From NCBI GenBank assembly GCA_021806765.1, contig JAJZQR010000209.1, positions 1 through 9,088 on the forward strand: a stretch of 9,088 nt of DNA, read 5' to 3'. This DNA comes from Chloroflexota bacterium (lineage in GTDB: Bacteria; Chloroflexota; UBA6077). The notes beneath the pieces were generated by a model that had not been told where the DNA came from, did not search any database, and saw only the letters and a list, made by a program, of their open reading frames with translations. Position 1 is the stretch's first letter, and every line of letters begins with the position of its first letter. Made by a program: the position numbers and the translations under genes. Positions 1 to 6,499 of this stretch are shown piece by piece.

Positions 1-234
1 ACCCAGCACTTCATGGGCGGTTGCCGCCAGCCTCGCTGCCTTCACCCCGTCCAGGTGAACGTCCGGAAAGCGGGCTTCAGCCATCTCCATCAGTTCAAGA
101 GTCACGACCGAGCTGCCATTTGCCACTGCGGGCCGATCCACTCGGCCGCCGAAGAGGGCCGATAAGAACCGACGTCGGCCGCTCATGGATCCCTGGTCCG
201 GAGCACGTAGCCGCAGACCATCCGGTGGGACCAT
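1..234 (-). CDS. Second URO-D-fold methyltransferase, MtaA/MtbA-like, N-terminal part (runs off left edge)
   Basis: This reading frame is open from the start to the window edge and has no stop. From the ATG at 186 it reads MSGRRRFLSALFGGRVDRPA, continues VANGSSVVTLELME, and ends near FPDVHLDGVKAARLAATAHEVLG. This matches my memory of the N-terminus of MtaA/MtbA-type corrinoid:coenzyme M methyltransferases (RFLAAL..G..VDR.PV.NPTS.VT.ELME...FPEAHLD...M..LAA..HEVLGFD). These enzymes have the uroporphyrinogen-decarboxylase fold, and in methanogens they move a methyl group from the corrinoid protein to CoM. In bacteria the acceptor is often unknown. Two starts are possible. The ATG at 234 has a strong GAGGAGG site (243-249) eight bases upstream, while family similarity begins only at the ATG at 186. 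I chose 234 because of the ribosome site, but 186 may be right. Only 62-78 residues of an expected 330-380 are visible, so the zinc ligands cannot be checked. Confidence 0.72.
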   Translation of the reverse strand, partial: MVPPDGLRLRAPDQGSMSGRRRFLSALFGGRVDRPAVANGSSVVTLELMEMAEARFPDVHLDGVKAARLAATAHEVLG

Positions 235-242
235 CGTCGAAG

Positions 243-249
243 CCTCCTC
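243..249 (-). promoter_or_regulatory. Strong Shine-Dalgarno for the MtaA-like gene
   Basis: The minus strand reads GAGGAGG, eight bases before the ATG at 234. It supports independent translation of the MtaA-like gene despite the broken gene upstream. It is 56 bases from the alternative ATG at 186, too far to serve that start. Confidence 0.5.
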
Positions 250-310
250 TGCACTTCCGTTTGTCGTCACGCCGCACGCCGAGTTCGAAGCCCGCGTGCA
301 TCCCATATCG

Positions 311-576
311 GAGTCCTGGGTATCCAACGTTCGCGTCGAGGACGTGGGCGCCCGCCTGCACCTGGGAGATGACGTCTTTCCGGACGGTCTCTCCGTTGCC
401 CGGGGCCAGAGCCTACCCAACTTCCTTCGGCGGGTGGGGCTGATCCTCTGTCCAATGACTGAGGAGATCTCATGCGGCTGGCAAAGGGCTTCTAACAACG
501 CATAAGAGGAGATGAAGGCCTTCTTCTCTTGCAGGCCCGGGAGCTGTCGTAGAATCTCACCCTTGGTTGCAGCCAT
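311..576 (-). pseudogene. Frameshifted, truncated pterin-binding (methyltetrahydrofolate-type) methyltransferase remnant
   Basis: The minus-strand frame from the ATG at 576 contains SSVIGQRISPTRRRKLG (about 465-415). This looks like the start of the pterin-binding barrel in methyltetrahydrofolate:corrinoid methyltransferases (VIGERINPTG.KKL). The expected continuation is in another frame: ALARGNGETVRKD, then VISQVQAGAHVLDANVG and YPGL (412-311), matching the family's QVEAGAHVLDVNVGLPG segment. The two pieces join neatly if one base is missing near 413-414, where two bases stand in place of a codon. Similarity stops after YPGL at about 311, although an intact enzyme has about 260 residues or more, so most of the barrel is gone. 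No ribosome site precedes the ATG at 576, and the first 35 or so residues are unrecognised. An intact version would pass methyl groups between corrinoid protein and tetrahydrofolate, fitting the neighbouring genes. A sequencing error could explain the frameshift but not the truncation. Confidence 0.6.
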
Positions 577-610
577 TTCACACGGCAGATCGACGTTTCC
601 CGCTCTGTCT

Positions 611-1735
611 TCAGGCGTAACTCTTCCCCACGTCGATGAACGCCCGCACGTTCTCGGGCTTAGCATCCACTGGGACCGAACATCCTGAACTGAGGATGAA
701 CCCGCCGTCCTTTCCCACATCCTCGATCAGCTGCCTGGTGTAGTCTTCTACCTCGCCGGGGGTCCCCAGGCTCAAGAGGGTTGGAGGTACATCGCCCATG
801 ATGCACATGTGGTTGCCCAAGGCCTCCTTGGCCCTCCGTACGTCGGTGAAGCCATCCAACTGGAGGATGCAGCTCCCTTTGGGGAACGCCTTGAAGTACT
901 CCAGATTCCGCGTCCAGTCTTGATCGAAGTGCAAGATAGGCACTAGGTCGGCTTGGATGAGTGCGCTGACCATTTGCTGAAGGTACGGCAGGTAGAATCG
1001 CTCGAAGCGCTTGGGCGACAGGAATGTCCCAGATCCTCGAGAGCCTGCGAGAAACACGCCGGGCACCCCGCTCTCCCTCGCCGCTGCAACGGCAGACGCG
1101 GCCATCTCCGCAACGGCTACTGCCATGGCCGCTTCCAATCGCTCAGCTTCTTGATACAGGTCAGAGCCGAACTCGGCAAGGCTCCGCCCCTTGGAGAAGG
1201 CTTCGAACGGCGTCGTGGTCCCAGCCACGCGCATGGTCGGAACGCCGCGCGCCTTCCAGCGCGCCACCGCCTCCTTTATCCTGGCTGTGCCGCGGGCCAG
1301 GCGAATCGGCACCTCAGACGGGGGCATGTCTGGCAAGATCCTGGGCACGTAGTCGGAGAACAGGAACGAGTAGAATCCCTTCTCCACTATCAGGTCATAG
1401 TCTTCGACGGTGAGAAGTGGCATCTCGTCGAACTGCCAGATCTCGTCATCGGGCAGATCCCGACCCGGCAGCTTCATCTTGCACATCTCGAGCAAGGAGA
1501 AGGCGAATGGATCGCGCACGACCGCGTTAAAGGTGAAGTCCCATCCACCGAGCCGTTCGAAGCACTCGACCAGCGCATTCTCGCAAGCATCCGGATCGTT
1601 AACAAACCTCGCCATAGTGGTGCCGGTGAACCGGGCTGCAAAGAAGTCCACCATGGGGCAGATCGGCACACGGTCCACCGGTTCCAGCCTGACCACTGCC
1701 CGAAGCCGTTCCTCCGCTGACATCATTGCCGTCAT
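611..1735 (-). CDS. URO-D-fold corrinoid methyltransferase (MT1-type candidate)
   Basis: A 374-residue protein of the uroporphyrinogen decarboxylase superfamily, but of the methyltransferase branch rather than the haem enzyme. Family marks are the N-terminal RLRAVVRLEPVDRVPICPM (11-28), the GVFLAGSRGSGTFLSPKRFE region (226-245), and the C-terminal IMGDVPPTLLSLGTPGEVE (312-330) with GGFILSSGCSVP (344-355). In MtaA/MtbA the catalytic zinc is held by His-x-Cys and a distant Cys. Here the site reads H269-F-D271 with C352 about 80 residues on, so Asp replaces the first Cys. The start at 1735 overlaps the corrinoid gene's stop as ATGA, with GAGGT six bases upstream; ATGs at 1726 and 1723 are less likely. 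Coupling to a corrinoid protein suggests it transfers a methyl group from an imported substrate to the cobamide. Substrates of the superfamily include methanol, methylamines, methylthiols and methoxylated aromatics; none can be chosen here. Confidence 0.85.
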   Translation of the reverse strand: MTAMMSAEERLRAVVRLEPVDRVPICPMVDFFAARFTGTTMARFVNDPDACENALVECFERLGGWDFTFNAVVRDPFAFSLLEMCKMKLPGRDLPDDEIWQFDEMPLLTVEDYDLIVEKGFYSFLFSDYVPRILPDMPPSEVPIRLARGTARIKEAVARWKARGVPTMRVAGTTTPFEAFSKGRSLAEFGSDLYQEAERLEAAMAVAVAEMAASAVAAARESGVPGVFLAGSRGSGTFLSPKRFERFYLPYLQQMVSALIQADLVPILHFDQDWTRNLEYFKAFPKGSCILQLDGFTDVRRAKEALGNHMCIMGDVPPTLLSLGTPGEVEDYTRQLIEDVGKDGGFILSSGCSVPVDAKPENVRAFIDVGKSYA

Positions 1736-2412
1736 GAGCGGACCTCGGCCGCCCAGCGTTTGCAGATGTCCACGCCCTCCATGGCATCCCTGCCCCAGGC
1801 ATCTGCTCCGGTGAATTCCCTAACGTGCTCGTTCACCGGGCCACCCCCTATGATCACCCTTGCTCGCTTGCCGGCATCTGTCGCTCGGACAAGCGAGATC
1901 GCGGACTTCATGGACTGGAAGGTTGTCGTAAGCAGTGCGCTCATCGCGACTATCTGGGGCTGGACCGTCTCGACAGCCTCCGCGAAGCGCTCGTGGGGCA
2001 CGTCTACACCCAGGTCTTGTACCTCGAATCCAGCACCGCGAAGCATGGTAACCACAATGTTCTTGCCAATATTGTGCAAGTCTCCCTTGGGCGTTCCGAT
2101 CACTACCTTCGCAAGAGTCCCTGCGGCTCGGGTATCTGCCAGCCTCGGCTCGATGATCTCCATCGCCTTCCCGAAGATCTTGCCCGAAACCACCAACTCC
2201 ATCAGGAAGTAGTCACCCTGCTCGAAGCGTTTCCCGACCAGATCCATGCCCGCTCGGCAGGCGTCCAACAGCTCCCGTGGGTCCTCACCCTCCTCCAGGC
2301 CCTTCACAATCATGGAAAGCACGCGAGGCTGGTCCAAATCGGCCACGCCGGCGATCAACTCGTCTTTCAACTTGTCCTCCCAGGCTCCTGGTTTCGCCGC
2401 CCTGCCGGTCAC
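1732..2412 (-). CDS. Corrinoid (cobalamin-binding) protein, MtbC/MttC/MtaC-like
   Basis: A 226-residue two-domain methyl carrier. Residues 15-95 form the helical cap typical of B12-binding methyltransferase modules (ELIAGVADLD..., then FEQGDYFLMELVVSG). Residues 102-225 form the Rossmann-like B12 domain. The cobalt-ligand motif DxHxxG is present as GDLHNIGKNIV, with D111, H113 and G116. The following S158-A-L160 and GGGP (189-192) match the nucleotide-loop pocket. The cobamide would shuttle a methyl group between the two URO-D-fold enzymes. The start is a GTG whose G is the last base of the upstream TAG stop (TAGTG). I see no good ribosome site there, so start by coupling is likely. A TTG at 2370 after GGGAGG is an alternative that would drop 14 non-conserved residues. 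No RamA-type reductive activator lies in the window. Confidence 0.92.
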   Translation of the reverse strand: MTGRAAKPGAWEDKLKDELIAGVADLDQPRVLSMIVKGLEEGEDPRELLDACRAGMDLVGKRFEQGDYFLMELVVSGKIFGKAMEIIEPRLADTRAAGTLAKVVIGTPKGDLHNIGKNIVVTMLRGAGFEVQDLGVDVPHERFAEAVETVQPQIVAMSALLTTTFQSMKSAISLVRATDAGKRARVIIGGGPVNEHVREFTGADAWGRDAMEGVDICKRWAAEVRS

Positions 2413-3131
2413 TAGCTCAAGGTGAGTCTGAACGAAGAACCCTCCCCCCTGAAGGGCGATGTGGCCACGAAGATCTCAGCCTCGGCCGGCTCGAGATAGG
2501 TGGCGTGGCCGTCGCAGACCCTGAACGGTCTGTCGTGTCCAGGTACAACTATGCCTCCTATCTCCGAGATCCTCGTGATGCTCTCCGCCGTCGCCTCGGG
2601 ATCGAGGGTCATCTCAGCCGTGCCGGTGAGAAACTCCTGCCTATTCTTCAGTCCGTCGGCTGCCAGTATCGTTGGTTCCTCGCCTTGAACTACCAGCGAC
2701 ACGTGGCCGGGGGTATGACCAGGTGTGCGAATCATTTGCACGCCGCTCAGGATCTCCGGCTCGCCCTTGACAGTCTCCAGACGTCCGCCGGAGGTCAGGA
2801 CATCGAGCAGCCCTTCGGGCACCATGAGGTCTCTCCCGGTGCTGGCGTATTCCATCTCTATCTCGTGAACGAGCGTGCGTGCCTTCTTGAAGAGCGGGGC
2901 GTTGTGTGAGTGGTCCCAGTGGGTGTGAGTGAGCACCACCAGGGTGATGTCGTCCGGTTCGATGCCTCGTTCCTTCAGTCTTTGCAGAAGGACAGGGCGC
3001 ATGCCATGGGCGCCCGTGTCGACCAAGACCTTCTCCGGCCCAGACGTCAGCAGCACCACGGCGCTCCATCCAAGGTACCCATAGCTCGATCGCCCAGGGA
3101 AGCCCCTAATCAGTACGTCAACAGAGACCAC
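2412..3131 (-). CDS. Metallo-beta-lactamase-fold hydrolase, AHL-lactonase (AttM/AiiA)-like
   Basis: A 239-residue metallohydrolase with a complete dinuclear zinc set: DTG (D38), HxHxDH as H69-T-H71-W-D73-H74, TPGHTPGH (H139), AADG (D159) and VPGHD (H199). This order, THTHWDH and TPGHTPGH resemble N-acyl-homoserine lactonases, which open lactone rings. Many homologues act on other lactones or esters, so the substrate is open. The start is GTG at 3131, seven bases after GGAGGT (3139-3144); longer in-frame versions would run back into livF without family similarity. It begins 26 bases after the livF stop and shares one base with the corrinoid gene start, placing it inside the operon between import and methyl transfer. 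I infer hydrolysis of an imported or demethylated intermediate. Quorum quenching is possible but less supported by the context. No signal peptide is seen, so it should be cytoplasmic. Confidence 0.88.
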   Translation of the reverse strand: MVSVDVLIRGFPGRSSYGYLGWSAVVLLTSGPEKVLVDTGAHGMRPVLLQRLKERGIEPDDITLVVLTHTHWDHSHNAPLFKKARTLVHEIEMEYASTGRDLMVPEGLLDVLTSGGRLETVKGEPEILSGVQMIRTPGHTPGHVSLVVQGEEPTILAADGLKNRQEFLTGTAEMTLDPEATAESITRISEIGGIVVPGHDRPFRVCDGHATYLEPAEAEIFVATSPFRGEGSSFRLTLS

Positions 3132-3138
3132 TCTCTGT

Positions 3139-3144
3139 ACCTCC
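3139..3144 (-). promoter_or_regulatory. Shine-Dalgarno fixing the GTG start of the MBL-fold hydrolase
   Basis: GGAGGT on the minus strand lies seven bases before the GTG at 3131. It decides the start in favour of a 239-residue protein over the 283-residue frame beginning inside livF. Confidence 0.7.
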
Positions 3145-3157
3145 GGAATCAGTTTAG

Positions 3158-3859
3158 CTACAGACCAAGGTAGGCTTTTCGCACCAGATCTGACCCCAGC
3201 AACTCGCTGCCTCGTCCCTCCAACACCGTTCTGCCCGTTTGGAGGACGTAGGCACGATCGCACAGCTCGAGCGCCTTCCGCACGTTCTGCTCGACAAGCA
3301 TTATGGTCAGACCCTGCGCCTTAAGGTGCTGAACCACCTGGAAGATCGTGCTTACCGCCTTGGGCATGAGGCCGAGGGACGGCTCGTCCAACACGAGGAG
3401 CTTCGGACCGGCCATCAGCGCCCGCGCGATGGCTAGTGTCTGCTGTTCACCTCCGCTGAGGGTGCCGGCCTTCTGCCTCTCCCGCTCCTTGAGTATGGGG
3501 AACAACGTGAGTACCCATTCCAGCTTCTTGGCCCGGTCCTGGGCACTCTGCACATAGCCTCCGACCGCGAGGTTTTCCATCACCGTCATTCTGGCGAACA
3601 CCTGGCGACCCTCTGGCACCTGCGAGATGCCCAGCCTCACCACGTGGTGGGCTGTAAGCCTGTCTGTGCGAGTACCTTCAAACTGGATTCGGCCGTCCAC
3701 GCACTTGACGAGAGAGGAAATCGCTTTTACCAGCGTCGTCTTTCCGGCGCCGTTGGATCCGACCACCGCCACTATCTCGCCGGGGTTCACTGTGAGGCTC
3801 ACTTCCCGTAAGGCCGGGACGTCGCCGTAGTTGACCCCGATACGATCAACTTCCAGCAT
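3158..3859 (-). CDS. livF: LivF-type ABC transporter ATP-binding protein
   Basis: One of the two ATPases of the Liv-type importer, acting on the cytoplasmic face of LivH/LivM. The 233-residue length is usual for LivF. Visible motifs are Walker A GSNGAGKTT (34-42), the LivF-typical VPEGRQVFARMTVMENL (81-97), the ABC signature LSGGEQQ (134-140) and Walker B LLVLDEPSLGL (154-164). VEQN stands at the usual His-switch position, as is common in LivF. The ATG at 3859 lies nine bases after GGGAG (3869-3873). The in-frame ATG at 3868 directly abuts that GGGAG and is unlikely. The gene overlaps livG by 14 bases, a sign of coupled translation. Confidence 0.95.
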   Translation of the reverse strand: MLEVDRIGVNYGDVPALREVSLTVNPGEIVAVVGSNGAGKTTLVKAISSLVKCVDGRIQFEGTRTDRLTAHHVVRLGISQVPEGRQVFARMTVMENLAVGGYVQSAQDRAKKLEWVLTLFPILKERERQKAGTLSGGEQQTLAIARALMAGPKLLVLDEPSLGLMPKAVSTIFQVVQHLKAQGLTIMLVEQNVRKALELCDRAYVLQTGRTVLEGRGSELLGSDLVRKAYLGL

Positions 3860-4574
3860 AGTAGTCATCTCCCAGATATGCTTTGACCACGTCCTGGTTG
3901 CGGGCAATCGCCGAGGGCACGTCTTCGGCGATCTTCTTGCCGTAGTTCAGCACTATGACGTTGTCGCAGATCGGCATGACTGCCTCCATCACGTGCTCCA
4001 CCAGCAACACCGTGATGCCGCTTGCCCGCACCGTTTTCACGATCTCCACCGCCTCACGGGTCTCCATGGCGTTCAATCCAGCCATTGCCTCGTCAAACAT
4101 CACCAGCTTCGGGTGCGTGGCAAGGGCTCGCGCCATCTCCAGCCGCTTCTTGTTGGCCAGGGTCAATCCCGTGCCCTTCACGTGAGCCTTGGAACCAAGT
4201 CCGGTCATTTCCAGGATCCTCAGCGCCTCGATCCGGGCTCTCCGGACATCCTTGTTGCGAACGAAGCAGCCGATCATCACGTTTTCCAGCACCGTCATCG
4301 CTCTGAAGGTTCTGACTATCTGGAAGGTGCGCGCGATTCCGAGCTTGCAGCGCTCCTCGGCGGGCAGATGGCTGATCTCCTGTCCCTCGAACCGAATGCT
4401 GCCCCCTTCGATTCCATAATGACCTGAGATGCAGTTGAATAGCGTCGTCTTCCCTGCCCCGTTGGGACCGATCAGCCCCACAATGCTCCCGGGTTCCAGA
4501 GAGAAGGTCACCCGGTCGTTGGCGACTAGGCCACCAAAACGCTTGATGACGTCGGTGACTTCAAGCAGAGGCAT
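3846..4574 (-). CDS. livG: LivG-type ABC transporter ATP-binding protein
   Basis: The second ATPase of the importer, 242 residues. It has Walker A GPNGAGKTT (36-44), Q-loop RTFQIVRTF (Q85), Walker B LVMFDE (D161, E162) and His-switch VEH (H194). The signature loop is not LSGGQ but LTLANKKRLE (137-146), and the D-loop region reads DEAMAGLN instead of DEPxAGLN. I recall similar loops in a subset of LivG proteins, so this looks like a lineage variant rather than decay. The start is clear: ATG at 4574 preceded by GGGAGGAG. It overlaps livM by 14 bases and livF by 14 bases. Confidence 0.95.
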   Translation of the reverse strand: MPLLEVTDVIKRFGGLVANDRVTFSLEPGSIVGLIGPNGAGKTTLFNCISGHYGIEGGSIRFEGQEISHLPAEERCKLGIARTFQIVRTFRAMTVLENVMIGCFVRNKDVRRARIEALRILEMTGLGSKAHVKGTGLTLANKKRLEMARALATHPKLVMFDEAMAGLNAMETREAVEIVKTVRASGITVLLVEHVMEAVMPICDNVIVLNYGKKIAEDVPSAIARNQDVVKAYLGDDYYAGS

Positions 4575-5598
4575 CGATCTCCTCCCTGAATCGAGACTGG
4601 AATCGCTCCTTCAGTCGCTCATACAGGGCGAGAAGTCCCCACGGCTGATAAACCGCAAGGAACATTATGAGCAAGCCGTAGATCACTAGGTCCATGGCCT
4701 TGCCGCCCCCACCCAGGAACGAGCGCGTAAACTCGCTCAGCGGAACCAGGATGATGGACCCAATCACCGCGCCCCACACGGTCCCTACCCCGCCCATGAC
4801 GGCGACCAGGCAGATCGTGGTGGACAGCATCAGGCTCAGGACGCTGGGCGGATCGATGTACGTGACGTACTGCGCGTAGAAAGTCCCGCCGACGGATGCC
4901 AGCCCGGCGCTGAGGATCATCGCAGCCAGTTTGTAGCGGGTCAGATTGATGCCAAGGCTGCGCGCTGCATCCGGATCGTCTCGGATCGCCTTCAAGGAGT
5001 ATCCGAACCACGACCTGTCCACCGCGTACATGACGCCTATCCAGAGGGCAGCCAGAGCCAGGGCTATGTAGTAGTAGGGAACCTTGCTGGTGAGGAACAC
5101 CATGTTCGCCAGCGAGTCTTCCTTCACCGAGATCGACAGCCCTACGGCTCTGCCGACAAACTCCCAGTTTTGCAGGATGATGAAGCCGATCTCTCCTATG
5201 GCGATCGTGGCGATAACGAAGTAGTGCCCAGCCAGTTTGAAGCATGGATAACCGATGACCACGGATACAGCCGCCGCAATGCCGATTCCGGCAAACATTC
5301 CGAGCCAGGGGGAGATGCCCCACTTGACGAGCAGGACCGTCGAGGTGTAGGCGCCGATAGCGAAGAAAACTGAGTGGCCGAAGGACACCTGTCCGGCGTA
5401 ACCGCCCACGATGTTCCAGCCCGACCCGATCAGGGCGTACATGAAGATGAGGATCATTATGTTCTGCGGGAACGGTTTGGTGAACACCAGGGGAAACGCA
5501 AGCAGAACCACCCCGCCCACTACCAGCAGTGCGAGGCGGATTCGGGTTATCCACAGCATTGGAACTCGCGCCTTCAAGGCCGCACCATCGATTGCCAT
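4561..5598 (-). CDS. livM: LivM-type ABC transporter permease
   Basis: A 345-residue integral membrane permease of the HAAT (branched-chain amino acid/amide) family. Hydrophobic spans are spread along the whole protein, starting with IRLALLVVGGVVLLAFPLV (20-38). Family marks are YAGQVSFGHSVFFAIGAYTS, the cytoplasmic ATPase-coupling loop SLKAIRDDPDAARSLGINL, and GGVGTVWGAVIGS near the C-terminus. It pairs with LivH to form the substrate channel. The ATG at 5598 is one base after the livH stop, and its GGGAG ribosome site lies within the end of livH. The 3' end overlaps livG by 14 bases. Confidence 0.95.
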   Translation of the reverse strand: MAIDGAALKARVPMLWITRIRLALLVVGGVVLLAFPLVFTKPFPQNIMILIFMYALIGSGWNIVGGYAGQVSFGHSVFFAIGAYTSTVLLVKWGISPWLGMFAGIGIAAAVSVVIGYPCFKLAGHYFVIATIAIGEIGFIILQNWEFVGRAVGLSISVKEDSLANMVFLTSKVPYYYIALALAALWIGVMYAVDRSWFGYSLKAIRDDPDAARSLGINLTRYKLAAMILSAGLASVGGTFYAQYVTYIDPPSVLSLMLSTTICLVAVMGGVGTVWGAVIGSIILVPLSEFTRSFLGGGGKAMDLVIYGLLIMFLAVYQPWGLLALYERLKERFQSRFREEIDASA

Positions 5599-5599
5599 G

Positions 5600-6472
5600 C
5601 TACGCAGCTCCCAGCAGACCTCGTGGCCGGAAGAACACGACCACGAGGTAGATGGCGAGGACGACGATCAGCTTGTAAGCGGGATCCCACACGAATCCGC
5701 CCACCACCTGCGCCATTCCGATGACGATGCCGGCCAGAAGGGCTCCTGGGACAGATCCGAAGCCGCCCAACGCCACGGCCACGAAGGCCGCGAGCACGAA
5801 CACCGAGCCCACGGTGGGGAACACGAAGTAGTAGGACGCCAGCAGCGCGCCGGCTACACCTACGCACCCCGACCCTATTGCCCAGGCCAGGCTGTACATT
5901 CGGTCCGCGTCGATCCCCATCATGGAGGCTGCCGTCTTATTCTCCGCCGTGGCTCTCAGCGCTATCCCGAGGTAGGTCCTGTTTGTGAGCCAGTATACGA
6001 ATGCGGAAGTGGCTAGAGCACCGATCGCGGCCACCACTTGCGGCTTTCCCACGAAGACCCCGAACACCTCTACTTCGCCTGCCAGGATTGGGTTGCTCAC
6101 CATCCGGTAGTCGGCTGTCCAAAGAAACTGGGCGGCGCTCCGCAGGAAGACAAGCAGCCCGAAAGTGGCGAAGATCTGAGCGAGCATAGGAGCATCCAGG
6201 ATCCGCTTTATCAAGATCCTGTATGTAGCTACTCCGGCTACTGCCATAAGCGCCGTGGAGATAGGCAGAGCAAACAGCGGATCAAGACCAAAGGCGGACC
6301 AGAGCCAGAAGGCTATGTACATGGCCAACATGAGGAACTCGCCGTGAGCAAAGTTGACGATGTCCATCACGCCGAAGATCAAGCTCAGGCCGACGGCGAT
6401 CAGGGCGAAGATCAGCCCGGTGAACAGGCCGTCGACAACAAGCTGGATTGCGGTCGTCAGAAGCGAATCCAT
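5600..6472 (-). CDS. livH: LivH-type ABC transporter permease
   Basis: A 290-residue permease, normal for LivH. It begins MDSLLTTAIQLVVDGLFTGL and then carries the family segment FGVMDIVNFAHGEFLMLAMY. The coupling loop is LGIALRATAENKTAASMMGI, followed by GGFGSVPGALLAGIVIGM near the end. A longer in-frame version from 6658 would have 62 extra residues without membrane character and would read back through the 3' end of the binding-protein gene, so I chose the ATG at 6472, with a purine-rich GGGAGAG just upstream. It is separated from the binding-protein gene by 76 bases that contain a perfect hairpin, and is followed after one base by livM. Confidence 0.95.
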   Translation of the reverse strand: MDSLLTTAIQLVVDGLFTGLIFALIAVGLSLIFGVMDIVNFAHGEFLMLAMYIAFWLWSAFGLDPLFALPISTALMAVAGVATYRILIKRILDAPMLAQIFATFGLLVFLRSAAQFLWTADYRMVSNPILAGEVEVFGVFVGKPQVVAAIGALATSAFVYWLTNRTYLGIALRATAENKTAASMMGIDADRMYSLAWAIGSGCVGVAGALLASYYFVFPTVGSVFVLAAFVAVALGGFGSVPGALLAGIVIGMAQVVGGFVWDPAYKLIVVLAIYLVVVFFRPRGLLGAA

Positions 6473-6499
6473 CTCATCTCTCCCTAAGAGGATTGGGAT

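Noticed and set aside
122..128. GCCACTG, resembling the core of the B12-box of cobalamin riboswitches, in a locus with a corrinoid protein
   Set aside because: It lies antisense inside the MtaA-like coding region with none of the other conserved riboswitch elements and no gene downstream on that strand.
21..505. Plus-strand open frames at the left end
   Set aside because: Their translations are low-information Pro/Arg/Ser-rich sequence, while the minus strand here shows recognisable methyltransferase segments.
953..1720. Long plus-strand open frame (255 codons) opposite the first methyltransferase
   Set aside because: It is a mirror of the GC-rich coding strand. The minus frame has clear family motifs and operon overlaps; the plus translation resembles nothing known. 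The same applies to plus frames at 1825-2415, 2277-2909, 3831-4427 and 5411-6016.
3132..3263. 44-residue N-terminal extension of the MBL-fold hydrolase
   Set aside because: It would lie mostly inside livF; a GGAGGT site seven bases before the GTG at 3131 gives a normal-length enzyme.
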